From Mytilus galloprovincialis (lineage: Eukaryota > Mollusca > Bivalvia > Mytilida > Mytilidae), in assembly GCF_965363235.1 (NCBI RefSeq), contig NC_134839.1, positions 61,161,560-61,225,559 on the forward strand: a DNA stretch of 64,000 bases, written 5' to 3'. The notes under the pieces are model-generated. The model did not search any database, was not told the DNA's origin, and saw only the letters and a program-made list of their open reading frames with translations. A program made the position numbers and the translations under genes. Of this stretch, positions 1-11,600 are shown piece by piece. Numbering within the stretch: position 1 is the first letter of the stretch; each line of letters begins with the position of its first letter.

Positions 1-534
1 TTTTGTCAAATTACGCTTAGAAACATTGATTATTAGTAATTCACTTGCAAGTGAATGAGTCGACCTCTTTAAATCTGTATTCATGTGAACTTCAATTTAA
101 CCCCTGGCTAGAGATTGACAATGCATGCATTTTACGTGTACTGGTTATTTAAAGAAAAAGAATGTCAACAATGAAAGTGAAACTACGGTAAATCATTTGA
201 TTACTAATTCGATGCACATAAAATCATTTTTATACGATTAAAAGCAATGAGAAGCATCTATTTTTAATCTATGAAATAAAATCAAACAGACCTATAAAAA
301 TCCAATTGCACGTGTTGGTTTAATCTATTCATGAAAAATTATCTTTATTTATGTTTACATCGCTTATATGGTCATCTGAGGTCAAATCGATAGTTAATTA
401 GATGGCGTCTGGACTAAAATACACGAAACGAACCTATATATTATCTACCCCATGCTCTGTAAACTGTTTATTTTAGACTTTTGATAGATTAATGTTTTAC
501 ATTGTTATAAATCAAATATGAGAATTTGAGTCAA
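1..534. other. Non-coding stretch, nothing recognised
   Basis: AT-rich sequence with stops in all frames. No exon, RNA gene or known repeat was recognised before the dispersed repeat that starts near 535. Confidence 0.5.
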
Positions 535-990
535 ATCGGTGACCATGAATTTGACAGCCAGTGCCCCTTTAAGGTCCAAAGGGTCTAAAATTAAACTTAG
601 TTTGATTTTTACCAAAATTGAAATCTTGGGGTTCTTTGATATGCTGAATATAAAAATGTACTTAGATTTTTGATTATTGGTCCAGTTTTCAAGTTGGTCC
701 AAATGGGGGTCCAAAATTAAACTTTGTTTGATTTCATCAAAAATTGAATAATTGGGGTTCTTTGATATGCCAAATCTAGCTGTGTATGTAGATTCTTAAT
801 TTTTGGTCCCGTTTTCAAATTGGTCTACATTAAAGTCCAAAGGGTCCAAAATTAAACTAAGTTTGATTTTAACAAAAAATGAATTCTTGGGCTTTTTTGA
901 TATGCTGAATCTAAACATGTACTTAGATTTTTGATTATGGACCCAGTTTTCAAGTTGGTTCAAATCAGGATCCAAAATTATTATATTAAG

Positions 991-1201
991 TATTGTGCAA
1001 TAGCAAGAAATTTTCAATAGCACAGTATTCAGCAATAGCAAGAAATCTTCAATTGCACAGTATTGAGCAATAGCAAGAAATTTTCAATTGCACAGTATTG
1101 CGCAATAGCAAGAAATCTTCAATTGCACAGTTTTGAGCAATAGCAAATATTTTCAATTGCACAGTATTGCGCAATAGCAAGAAATATCTAATTGCACAAT
1201 A
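991..1201. repeat. Minisatellite of about 35 bp, six units, inside dispersed repeat copy A
   Basis: Units of the form gcaatagcaagaaattttca followed by attgcacagtattg repeat about six times with small changes. The same array sits at the matching position in copy B (51747-51960), so the array belongs to the mobile family and did not arise at this locus. Confidence 0.85.
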
Positions 1202-1829
1202 ATTGGAGTTATCTTTCTTTGTTCAGAATAGTAGTTGAATCAACTTAAATCATTGTTTTATACAATATACAATGTATATTCACTTTTACTACCAACCAAT
1301 CTTTACCATTCATTGATAACAAGTACTTTATTTTACATTTTAATATTTTATATCAGATGTATTTAAAAGAGTAGTTATTGTTGCAAACTCCAATAGAAAT
1401 TTGAATTGATATCAGTTTTGGAAAAAGGGAAAGGGAGATGTGAAAAAAAATAGGGGGGGGGGGGTAAATTTTTCTCATTTCAGATTTCATAAATAAAAAG
1501 AAAATTTCTTCAAACATTTTTTTCAATTTGAGAGGATTAATATTCAACAGCATAGTGAAATTGCTCAAAGGCAAAAAGAAAAAAATTAAGTTCATTAGAC
1601 CACATTCATTCTGTGTCAGAAACCTATGCTGTGTCAACTATTTAATTTTAGATTTAAATAAGTTTGAAGAAGAAATCTTTAATTGATTTGTAAAATCTTG
1701 ACATTTGTTTTGTGTAAAAAAAAAACCCATATAATGTCAAAAATTTGATCACAATCCAAATTCAGAGCTGTATCACGCTTTAATGTTTTGTCCATACTGG
1801 CCCCAACTGTTTAGGGTACGACCTCTGTG

Positions 1830-1991
1830 CAGTGGCGGATCCAGAAATTTTCATAAGTGGGGGCCCTCTGACTGACCTAAGAGGGGGCCCGCTCCAGTCA
1901 CGCTTCAATGATTCCCTATATAAGCAACCAAATTTTTTCCCAAAAAGGGGGGGCCCGGGCCCCCTGGGCCCCCCCTCTAAATCCGCCTCTG
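1830..1991. mobile_element. Small non-autonomous DNA transposon, CAGTGGCGGATCCAG-type ends, copy 1
   Basis: The left end reads CAGTGGCGGATCCAG and the right end, reversed, reads CAGAGGCGGATTTAG. A perfect 5-bp duplication, CTGTG, lies outside both ends (1825-1829 and 1992-1996). The empty site is visible in dispersed repeat copy B, near 52488, which lacks the insert. About 162 bp with G-rich and C-rich inner parts and no coding capacity. Two relatives lie at 38958 and 42389. The 5-bp duplication and CAG ends would fit some hAT lineages, but the superfamily is inference. Confidence 0.85.
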
Positions 1992-2168
1992 CTGTGGTCG
2001 TATAAAGCTGCGCCCTGCGGAGCACCTGTTTTTTTTTTTTTTTTATAACAAACCATTTTTAAAAATGAATTAGTATTGAGTTCCTTTCTTAAACTTATAA
2101 ATATACATTTTATTCAGTCTCATGCAAACAAGACCGGAAACGGAAGTAGATTTCTGCGCAGATCCGGA

Positions 2169-4809
2169 AATACTCTAGTTCAGGGAAAGCTTGTTCGCGA
2201 CCTAGAATTCTGAGTGGGTCAAGCGTTTAATTAAAATTCATACGAGAATATGCGAGATTTGGATGAACTGGGGGCAAAGTCATATATGGTACACATCAAT
2301 ATTCGGTGTTTAATAGGCGTTTATTAGGACGCCTGCCGCTTTCCCGTTTACCTGTGAAGTCGTTGCGTGTCATCTGTTTTTTGTATGTTTACGTTTATGT
2401 GTAATTAAGTAAAATAAATAATATTTTGAAAAATTTCGGGACATAGTGTTTAAAAATTACGGGAGAAAATTGGAAAAGAAATTTGAAATTACTGCTTGCA
2501 AATAGCCAAAACGAAATGTTTGATATTAAAAGAAGGAACGAAGTCCTTCAAGTCCCTGGAAGCTGTTAAGAACTTTGAAGAAGTTTATGTGCAGAAATAT
2601 AATTTTTTATCGATTGAGAATAATTTACAGAAACATGCTGGCGTAATGGCAAAATAGTATATCATACAATGGTGACACTACATAATTTATTCTCTTAAGC
2701 TTTTTTTCGGGAGAATATAGATAAACAACCTAAACCATATGATTTCCATGTATTAAAGACGGATCTTTTTGAAAAGTTGTTGCTGGTCATAACACATAGT
2801 CGTAATGAATGATATTATGCGTCAGTGTATTCAATAAAAAATAAACAATATGGCATTATAAAAATTATGTTTTCAATATTGTATAAATAATCTGACGTTA
2901 AACCTTGGTACAATATATATACGTTCCTTGTCAGTCAAACCATGATAAAATAAGTTCCCATAAAATCAAACAGCTACAGATCGTCATATGGAATTAAAAT
3001 CTTAGCAAAAAAGCAGCACCCACTTATAAGATATATACAATGTCTTTACTCTGACTGTTGCATTTTGAACAAACGAGTGAAAGTCCAGCGCAATGTAGAA
3101 CAAAATAGTTTTAACAATCATATATCATTATCATGATCTTGACTTGCATGGATATGCATTTAACTTGCAACTGGACGATTAAACAGAACGGTTATTGATG
3201 ACTGCACGAAAATCTTTAACCTCAGACAAAACATGAAAAATGAAAATAAATATTTGCAAAATTTTGCCATGATGCCTGGATACTGTATTTTGGACATAAA
3301 GAAGCTCCCAATTTCCCAAAATTCCATTATGTTTGACAATGTAAAACAAAACTTTAACCACAGACTGAACCTAAATGCTGAATTTGTCGGCGTGAATGCC
3401 GACGACGGAACCTAGCATCGCTTAGTATCGCTTTCGCGAAACTTCTCAAAAAGAAGGATGTATGTCAAAAGATCCGGCAAGTAGGCAGCTATTTCACTCA
3501 TAAATCTTAAAGACCTTCTTGCTTTCGACAAGACGACAATAATTGTTTTCTTTTTGTCTAGGGGGGGGGGGGTCTTTTTTCTATAGTAATTGTAGTATAA
3601 CAAAAAAAAAATCGCATTTAGTATCATTTTCTACCTACTAACGTGAATTTTCTGACACAAAAATAAATATACGACAGAACTGTTCATTAAAAGTATGTAA
3701 AACAAATATGAACATATATTTTAATGGTACCTAACTGTCAGAACATGATTACGATTATTAAGGGTATATTAATTGTCTCTAACTGTCGCCTGGTGAGATT
3801 AATAGTTTGAGGTAAAACTTTATGATACCATATGGCCTAGGTGTTGATTGACTTTTATTTTTATGACCTAAGATCAGTTCCTCAGATATGGTAATGAAAT
3901 AGCACCCGTACCTTCTTGAATATACAGACGATCTGCTAAGTGAACATCACAGCATGAATCTGTCCATTTTTTGCGTGAAGGTAACACTCAAAGTCGGGTG
4001 ACATACATCAAACCGTTCCTTTTGTAATTAAGATTAATTAACATAACGGTCAAAATAGTCTGTTTTAATATGTCAGTGGAATCTTCAGCTTTAGAAGAAT
4101 GTAACAAACTTTGTATTTATAAACGATATAAAGTAGTATTTGGTTTTGAAAGATACTTAGATTTTCATTGTAATGTATCAATATTAACAAAATTGCGTAG
4201 CGGCACGCTTAGATTAAATGTTGACGTTGGTCGTTATCTGAATACTCAAAGAGAAAATAGAATTTGTATATGTTGCAATATGAATGTTTTGGAGAAGGGA
4301 TATCATTTTGTTTTATCATGTCCAACGTATAGATCTGTACGTAAAGAATTTTACATTTATTCTACTATTCTTGGCCAAATCGGTACAAGTTAGATAATTT
4401 ATTCTAAATCTCTGACAGTAAAACTATGCATTTATTCAAATGCAGCCGCTTGGAATATTAAATCACATATAATGCCATAATATTATTGTACACTCTGTAA
4501 CTTCTGTTCTCTGCTGCCTTTTGTTTGTCATATGTTGCATATATTTTCGTTTGCCATAGCATGTGAAAATAAAGTATGCATTAATCTGACTACAGAAATA
4601 ACGATGCCGCGATCTGATAACTCAATAAACTGATAATGCCCCCAGTTTAACAAATCTCGTATCTAATTAGTCGATAACGCAAAATCACGATCGATTTTGC
4701 ACATGCGCATTGTTTCCCTGAACTATAGCCTGGGGTCCTGGCTAATCTTGTCAGTATACGACGCGCAGCTAGATTGGGCCGGATGCCAGGCTACCTGAAC
4801 TAGAGTATT
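2169..4809. mobile_element. Possible mobile unit bounded by inverted repeats
   Basis: AATACTCTAGTTCAGG at 2169-2184 recurs as its exact reverse complement at 4794-4809. Inside, a second pair (about 2252-2276 and 4637-4659) shares gagattt and aactgggggca in inverted order. No target duplication was found and no transposase is present. The only coding remnant is a LINE piece at 4070-4393. It may be a composite, or an old element with eroded ends. Confidence 0.5.
4070..4393 (+). pseudogene. C-terminal fragment of a non-LTR (LINE) reverse transcriptase polyprotein
   Basis: The 107-residue reading frame contains LTKLRSGTLRLNVDVGRY, then the Cys-His pattern CICCNMN and HFVLSCPTY. This is the layout of the C-terminal zinc-knuckle region behind the reverse transcriptase in many animal non-LTR retrotransposons: R-rich LRxG segment, CxxC, then E-x-HF-x(3)-CP. 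The polymerase domain upstream (FADD-type box) is absent, so this is a 5'-truncated or eroded copy. It is inferred to be non-functional. A host gene is unlikely because no neighbouring exons fit. Confidence 0.7.
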
Positions 4810-5688
4810 CAAAAACGCGACAACAAAAAAAATTGAACGATTTTGAGTTCATTAGTACAATGAAAATACCGGGAAAATTTTCCCGACTTTTTTTTTTAAC
4901 TTTTTTTATTGAATTTTCTACTGTTATTGGGGACTTCGTCCCCATATAAATCCTTGGTTCAATAGCTTGTTTGTAAGCAGCACCCACTATCAAGGAAATC
5001 ATGTTAAGAAACACAATTTAAGCTCTGGAATATTGTATCTATGTTTCTGTGAATGTTGGCGTTTGTTTTTGTAGCAGTTCAGTGTCTATTCTTCCTTTGT
5101 TTTACTCTTATATAGTTGTCCATCAAACAATCTTGTAAAACTGGTTGATTGTTTAAAAAATCACGATGGTGATCAGATTACCTTAAAAACTAACCTCTAA
5201 ACCATTTTAAAGATTTGTATTTCACATCCTTTTCAAAAATATCACAATCCTGTGAAGTTTATTGCAAAAAAAAAAACGTCTTGTGTGCATGAAAATAGAT
5301 GGTTTTTTTTTATGTCTTCTGGGTTGGTACAATGAAGCAGATTAATCAAAATAACCATATTGCAATAATAATTGGGCTACTCTCATCCTAGGTAATTTGA
5401 ATAATGTATAATACGTAAATTAATATCTTTTTTTTAATAGAGATCACATTAGTCAGTAACCTTAGGCTTATAAAGAACCTGGAAAGACCCATTTTTTTAG
5501 AAGAAGATAACAGTTCTTTTTTGGTAGTATGTTTGGCCATAATGTTCTTGATATTCACAAAATCGCATTCATATATTTGTTAAATTTCGATTACAAAATA
5601 CTATTTTAAGATGTACAAAATTTCAGTTCCTGAAATAGAAAGTATACTATTTAGTTTAACTTCATAATGTTTTTCAAATTCTATAAGA
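4810..5688. other. Intergenic stretch downstream of ENPP6-like gene A
   Basis: No exon is visible. About 60 bp near 4945-5005 (ttggttcaatagcttgtttg and onward) resemble the end of the Penelope-like reading frame at about 19370-19415, so a small retroelement scrap is present. The rest is poly-A/poly-T-rich sequence without recognised content. Confidence 0.45.
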
Positions 5689-8600
5689 TCACTTGAATAT
5701 ATCCTTCAACCTTGACCAGTCACCCTTATGCGGAAGAGGTTGTATTTTTAGAGCTTTGCACATTACTTGATAAATATCCACTGCCCGGACAGGTCCAATC
5801 TTGTAATTCTTCTTAAAATCTAAAAAATATGAATAAGGGCAATTACGATTTGTTTTTCCCCGAGGATTTCCCTCTAGCAATAGTTTAAGTACTTTTAACA
5901 AACGTTGTTTGTAAATTTTACCAAAATGTTTTCCATTGTGATTTATTTGAAATAATCTTTTTAATAAAACTTTCTTTGTTCAAGAATTATCAATGAGATA
6001 CCCTTTGTATTAGTTATATGCCCCGTTTCTCAATTTCATAAAATTCAGATTGTTCCCTTTGCTTGGTTAGATTTGTTACCCGCTTATGTTGCACACGTGT
6101 TGATGTACTTGTCCCTCTCCATTTTTGTAAAGCCCTGGTCATAACGAACCTACGACACATCTATACAACGCCACGACATAAAATTTGGTCAAAACGCGGC
6201 TCATCTGTGGTCGTCGTACGACGATCGCACGACAGTCGCACAATATTTTGTGCATCGTGGCACTGTCGTGTGTCGTGGGACGAAAATTGGACACGCACCT
6301 TTTTTGCTCTACGATTTTTTATCGTGTCACTGTCTTGTGGCTGTCGTCACGTGTCTTACAATCGACGTGCGACTGTCGTGCGATAAACACATTGTCGTTG
6401 GTATCAATATAATGCATTTTAATCAAACAATCGTCGCACGGCTGTCGTACGATTGTCTCACGAATACCAAATTCGTACGATGATCGCACAACATTGATTG
6501 TCTGTACGTTTGTCGTGCAACATATTTTCGTTGTATTTAGAAGAATACAATTCGGTGGATATGAATGTTTGGAAAAACATACCGTCTACCGTTTAAACAG
6601 GATGGCTATTTCATCAGAACGATTACGCTTGGCCCTGTTGAAAATGCGCCTTGAAGGACTACAACAAGAGCAAAATATGGTCCTGTTAGCGTTGATCCGA
6701 GCCCGTGAACAGTATAGGAACCAGCGAAACGCCCGACGTTGGTGGGTTAGGCCATGGATCGAATGGCACCCTATGTTTGGGCAGTACAGTACACTGATGT
6801 AAGAGTTGGAGTGGAAATCTACCGTTGATTTCGTTGGATTCATGCGGATGGAGCCTGACATGTTTCAAGAGCTTTTGTTGAGAGTCGCATCACAGTGGCA
6901 CGACAGTCGTACGACAGTGACACGACAGTAACACGCGCATCCATTGACATGAAAACCTGAAAAATAGCCCCAAACAACTCAAGATTGTCGTACGATTATC
7001 ACACGACTGTCGCACGACTGTCAGACGACCGACTTGCGACAAACCCACGACAGTACAATTACAATTCTTTTTTTTCGGTCTTTTACCAATCGTGGAACCA
7101 TCGTGGACATGTCGTAGCTGATGTGACCACTCGAATTATGTTTTTGAAATTTTGCACGACAGCGCCATGACAACTATTTTTTAGATCTTCCACGACAAAA
7201 AAATCGTACGATCTGTTGTGACCGGGGCTTAAAGCAACACAAGTTCTTGAACAAAAGAAATATATCAAATGAGGTCATTCATAACATTCAATTCACAGTC
7301 ACGTCTCAGTCATTACAGCTGAACGGACGTGCTGGGCCAGCTCTCCTTTACCCGCTATCTTCGATGAGGGTTTGCAGATAGATGACCAACGACTTACTAC
7401 TTTAGATGACAGAAACCAATCCAACGCCGTACAGTAAACGTAGTAGTTGGCGTATTCACGCGTTAACATGCACTCCAAAACCCATTGTATCATGGGGAAG
7501 TGTTATGCCGATTAACGTTCGAGAGCTGTATCCTAGGTGTTAGATGATTGATCTTCATTTCACTACCTCACGGCTTTGGTCCTGATAACGCTTCCTGTCA
7601 TCTTTAGCACTACGTCCAAGACTCATCTACCAGTACTCCATCATTGAGGTTAGCGGGCTGCCAAGCTGACCAAATTGGTCCTGAAAGCAGCCGTTGTGAA
7701 GAAATAACAACAAAAATAGTAAACAAACCAAAAAGAACTCACAAAACCAAGATGGCGACCTCAATAATGGCCACCACCACCTGTTCCTGGCCGATGCTGG
7801 CAGAAATTATTTAAACGCTCACCAATCGCCTTCGGTCACCGAGCCGACCGTGCGAGGGCTGTATAGCCAGTCAAGATCGTTAAAAACTTCCATTTGTTGT
7901 AAAATGAGGTAATGTGGAATGATTTTCATCGAGACAACTTTCTCTATAGACCAACATAATTATGCAAAGTAATGGTAATTCTCAAGACCACAACAATTTT
8001 ACAGATAACGGCATACACTATTAGTCTATGTATCGACAGTTAATTTATTAATTTTCTTACCCGGACCCATCGCCAGAAAAATTCCGTGCATGTCTTCCTC
8101 GGCATTGTCGTATCCATGGTACCCCTTTGCCGGTCCATTCATGTATTTGTCAATTGAGGGCCCACCAGGCTGAAATAAATATATATTAAGCTTTATCAAA
8201 ACTTAGTATGTCCAAACTAGTTTATGTTCTTATATATTACTTCTAGATTTATATGAAACTGGCACATACAATTCAAATATGAATCTAATACACTAAAATT
8301 ATGGCACAATTATGGTAAAATAGTTTTTGAGACTTCAAGTACTCAAAGAGGTGCTAGTACGAAAAAGGAAAATAAGCAATCGTTGCAGTGTATAAAGAAG
8401 CTTCCTATTTATAAAACAGATAATGTTACTCATGCAGTTAGTTACAGCAAGTCACTTCCTAGTTCTTTATTATAGATTTATTTAGAGGGATCTTGCTCTG
8501 TTCTTAATGTGAGGAATGTGTGACATTCCCATAACACTTGCGTTTGATTTAGTCTTCACAGAAATATGTGCAACGAGAAATGGAGATTTACAGTCCGAAT

Positions 8601-11600
8601 CGGACGAATTACAGAGAAAGTCTAAGCAGGTGTACACACTTCTAATGTATCTAGAATGTTAAAAGTAATGGAATTACACAAAGGTTGTTATATTTTGTTC
8701 ACTTTATTCGTTAGGTTAAGTTAAGTTAGTTGTGGGATTATTTTTTCATACTGTTCTATACATGTAGTGTATTTCACAAGAACTACAAAAACTGAAATCT
8801 CCTTTATTTAGTGTTTTTAGGTAATTCATATTCTATCGATACCTGAAGTTTTCCAGGTTAATATAGTTATCAAAGGTACCAGGATTATAATTTAGTACGC
8901 CAGACGCGCGTTTCGTCTACATAAGACTCATCAGTGACGCTCATATCAAAATATTTATAAAGCCAAACAATACAAAGTTGAAGAGCATAGAGGATCCAAA
9001 ATTCCAAAAAGTTGTGCCAAATACAGCTAAGGTAATCTATTCCCGGGCTAAGAAAATCCTTAGTTTTTTGAAAAATTAAAAGTTTAGTAACAGGAAATTT
9101 ATAAAAATGATCATATAATTGATATTCATGTCAACACCGAAGTGCTGACTACTGGGCTGGTGATACCATCGGAGACGAAAAATCTACCATCAGTGGCATC
9201 GACCCAGTGGTGTTAATAGTTATCAAAGGTACCAGGATTATAATCTAATAGCCAGACGAGCGTTTCGTCTACATAAAACCCATCAGTGACGCTCAGATCA
9301 AAATAGTTATAAAGCCAATCAAGAACAAGGTTGAAGAGCATTGAGGACCAAAAATTCAAAAAAGTTGTTCCAAATACGGCTTAGGTAATCTATTCCTGGT
9401 AAAAGAAAATCTAAGATATTTAGTATCTTTCTAAACATAATATGCCTTTATTTCATAAAAGGGGGAGAGATACCAGAGGGACGGTCAAACTCTTAAATCG
9501 AAAATAACTGAAAACGCCATGGCTAAAAAATATAAAGACAAACAAACAAATAATAGTACAAAAGACACAACATAGAAAACTTAAGACGAACCCCATCTTG
9601 TATCCATCTAATGAGTACAGCATTTTTCAACTGATTTTTATAGTTTTTTCTTATGTTGTACTGTTACACCACTATCCCAGATTAGAGTAGGGTTAAGATC
9701 TCACGAACATATTTAAACCCGCCACAATATTTATGTGCCTGCCCCATGTCAGGAGCATGTAGTTCAGTGGTTGTCCTTGGTTCGTGCATGTTTGTTATAA
9801 TTGTTTTTCGTAAGCTGTTTTCTTAATTATTTTGTTTCAAATTTTTCATGTCGGAACCTTTTTAGCTGACCATTCGCTATAGATTTTACTCATTGTTGAA
9901 GTCCGTACGGTTGCCTATAATTGCTTACATCCACTTCATTTGAACTTTCAAATTGGTGGATAGTTGTCTCATTGACAACGATACCACATCTCCTTACTTT
10001 TTTATATTAAGAACACTTAAGGAACTTTGATAATGATGATGAGGATGATTAGATAAACTTACTGTTAAAATGTACCATCCAAGATCAGCCACAACGATTA
10101 TTGGAGCTATCAGTTTATTATTTCTATAGTGCCACCGGTCTGGTAAAGTTTCTTTCTTAAACACTTTGATATGACTATCCCCCATGCTTGTTAGACCAGT
10201 GTAAACCTGTGGAAAATATTCATATATTTCTGCCCTTTTCTAGCACTTGTGTTTGTTTTGACTGTAGTAGTATACCGAGTACATGGTATAAAATAGTGGT
10301 TCATTGGTTGATGATAATTAAGGTAATTCCATGACCAACCATAAGATAGGCAACATAAACCAATGGAGTATTCAAACTCAAAACCGGTTGAACCTGTCGT
10401 TATATTCAAACTCAAAACCGGTTGAATCTGTCGTTGAATTCAAACTCAAAACCGGTTGAACCTGTCGTTATATTCAAACTCAAAACCGATTGAACCTGTC
10501 GTTATATTCAAACTCCTAACCGGTTGAACCTGTCGTTATATTCAAACTCCTAACCGGTTGAACCTGTCGTTATATTCAAACTCATAACCGGTTGAACCTG
10601 TCGTTATATTTAAACTCATATCCGGTTGAACCTGTCGTTATATTCAAACTCGTGGTTGTCGTTTGTTGGTGTTGTTCGTAAGTGTTTCTCGTTCAACAAT
10701 TTTAATATAGGTTAGACAGTAACTGTTGGTTTTCCTGTTTGAATTGGTTTGCACTAGTCATTTTTGGAGTCCCTTATAGCATATTTTGTTGTAATGTTTT
10801 CCCAATTTATTGTCAATTTCAAGCTGATATGAGACAGACTCAAATGTATCTCATACTTCAAGTTTGATGGGAAAGATGCATTTAACATAATCACCGAACT
10901 TTAAATTACCGGGTATTAGATAAGATGACATCATCTATATAATGGATAATAATACTACTAGCTTCTTTTCATCACACACACACCTAAACGTTACCAATTA
11001 CAGACAAATTTTAGAGGCAACAAAGCATTAGAATTAAATAAAGCAGGAAACAAGCGAAGTGTAAAGCATACCATCAAATAAGAATTGTACAATTAATTTT
11101 TCCACTAAGTCTGTATCAAAATAACCAAATAAGGTATGATTTTCAATGAAACATTTATAAGCAATTTAGTGTTATCATTTGTCATGAATAAAAATACGTG
11201 ACATTCATCTATACGGGGACTATTATATTTTTTAAGAGATTGAGAATTTTACACAATGTTGACTGCTGTACTTCTATTTTTGACATTTTTATCTATCATG
11301 TCTGTTTGTTTTTGTTCACACATCGTTGTCAATATTATGCATTGTTTTTTACTGTCATACAAGTGAGAGGTTTAGCTAGCAAAAAACCAGGTTCAATCCA
11401 CCATTTTATACATACGAAAATGCCTGGTCAAGTGAGGAATATGACAGTTGATATCCATTCGTTTGATTGATAGAGCTTTTGATAAAGAACATTTCGATTT
11501 AATTTTTCATTGGAGTTCGGTTCTTTTGTTATTTTCCTTTTTTTTTAATAACATGTATAGTATAAAAGACTCAGATTGAATGCGCGAGTCCCACGCCTTT

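Larger units (their letters stand above)
535..2030. repeat. Long dispersed repeat, copy A (truncated at its left end)
   Basis: This stretch matches 51190-52527 almost throughout. Shared parts include the runs containing ccaaaattaaacttgtttga-like text, the 35-bp minisatellite, the tract reading acattcattctgtgtcagaa, and the end reading gtataaagctgc followed by ccctgcggagca. Copy B extends about 350 bp further left, so copy A is truncated there. A small transposon is nested at 1830-1991. The family is not classified; there is no coding capacity in either copy. Confidence 0.8.
6131..7229 (+). mobile_element. PIF/Harbinger-type DNA transposon relic
   Basis: The ends are inverted repeats: left AGCCCTGGTCATAACGAACC, right reversed AGCCCCGGTCACAACAGATC. 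TAA lies directly outside both (6128-6130 and 7230-7232), the TWA target duplication expected for PIF/Harbinger. A fragment of the matching transposase lies inside. Both subterminal regions are packed with TCGTACGA, TCGCACGA and related short palindromes. At about 1.1 kb it is far shorter than an autonomous element and lacks the DDE domain. It sits in intron 6 of ENPP6-like gene A. Confidence 0.88.
8870..9420 (-). mobile_element. Retrozyme-like unit with two tandem hammerhead sequences (352-nt period)
   Basis: Two copies of the same sequence begin at about 8876 and 9229 (gtaccaggattataat), and each leads into a hammerhead read on the minus strand. The predicted cut sites are after the bases complementary to 8903 and 9255, so one unit runs 8903-9254, 352 nt. 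Small non-autonomous retroelements with tandem hammerheads (retrozymes) are known in plants and in animals including mussels, and make small circular RNAs. No reading frame is present. It lies in intron 5 of ENPP6-like gene A. Confidence 0.75.

Noticed and set aside
1780-2025. Gly/Pro-rich frame
   Set aside because: Lies across the G/C runs of the small transposon at 1830-1991.
6586-6868. Antisense open frames opposite the Harbinger transposase fragment
   Set aside because: They mirror the conserved transposase codons and show no family motif.
10369-10650. CRISPR-like regular array
   Set aside because: Units are directly adjacent with no unique spacers, and the genome is eukaryotic; it is a minisatellite.
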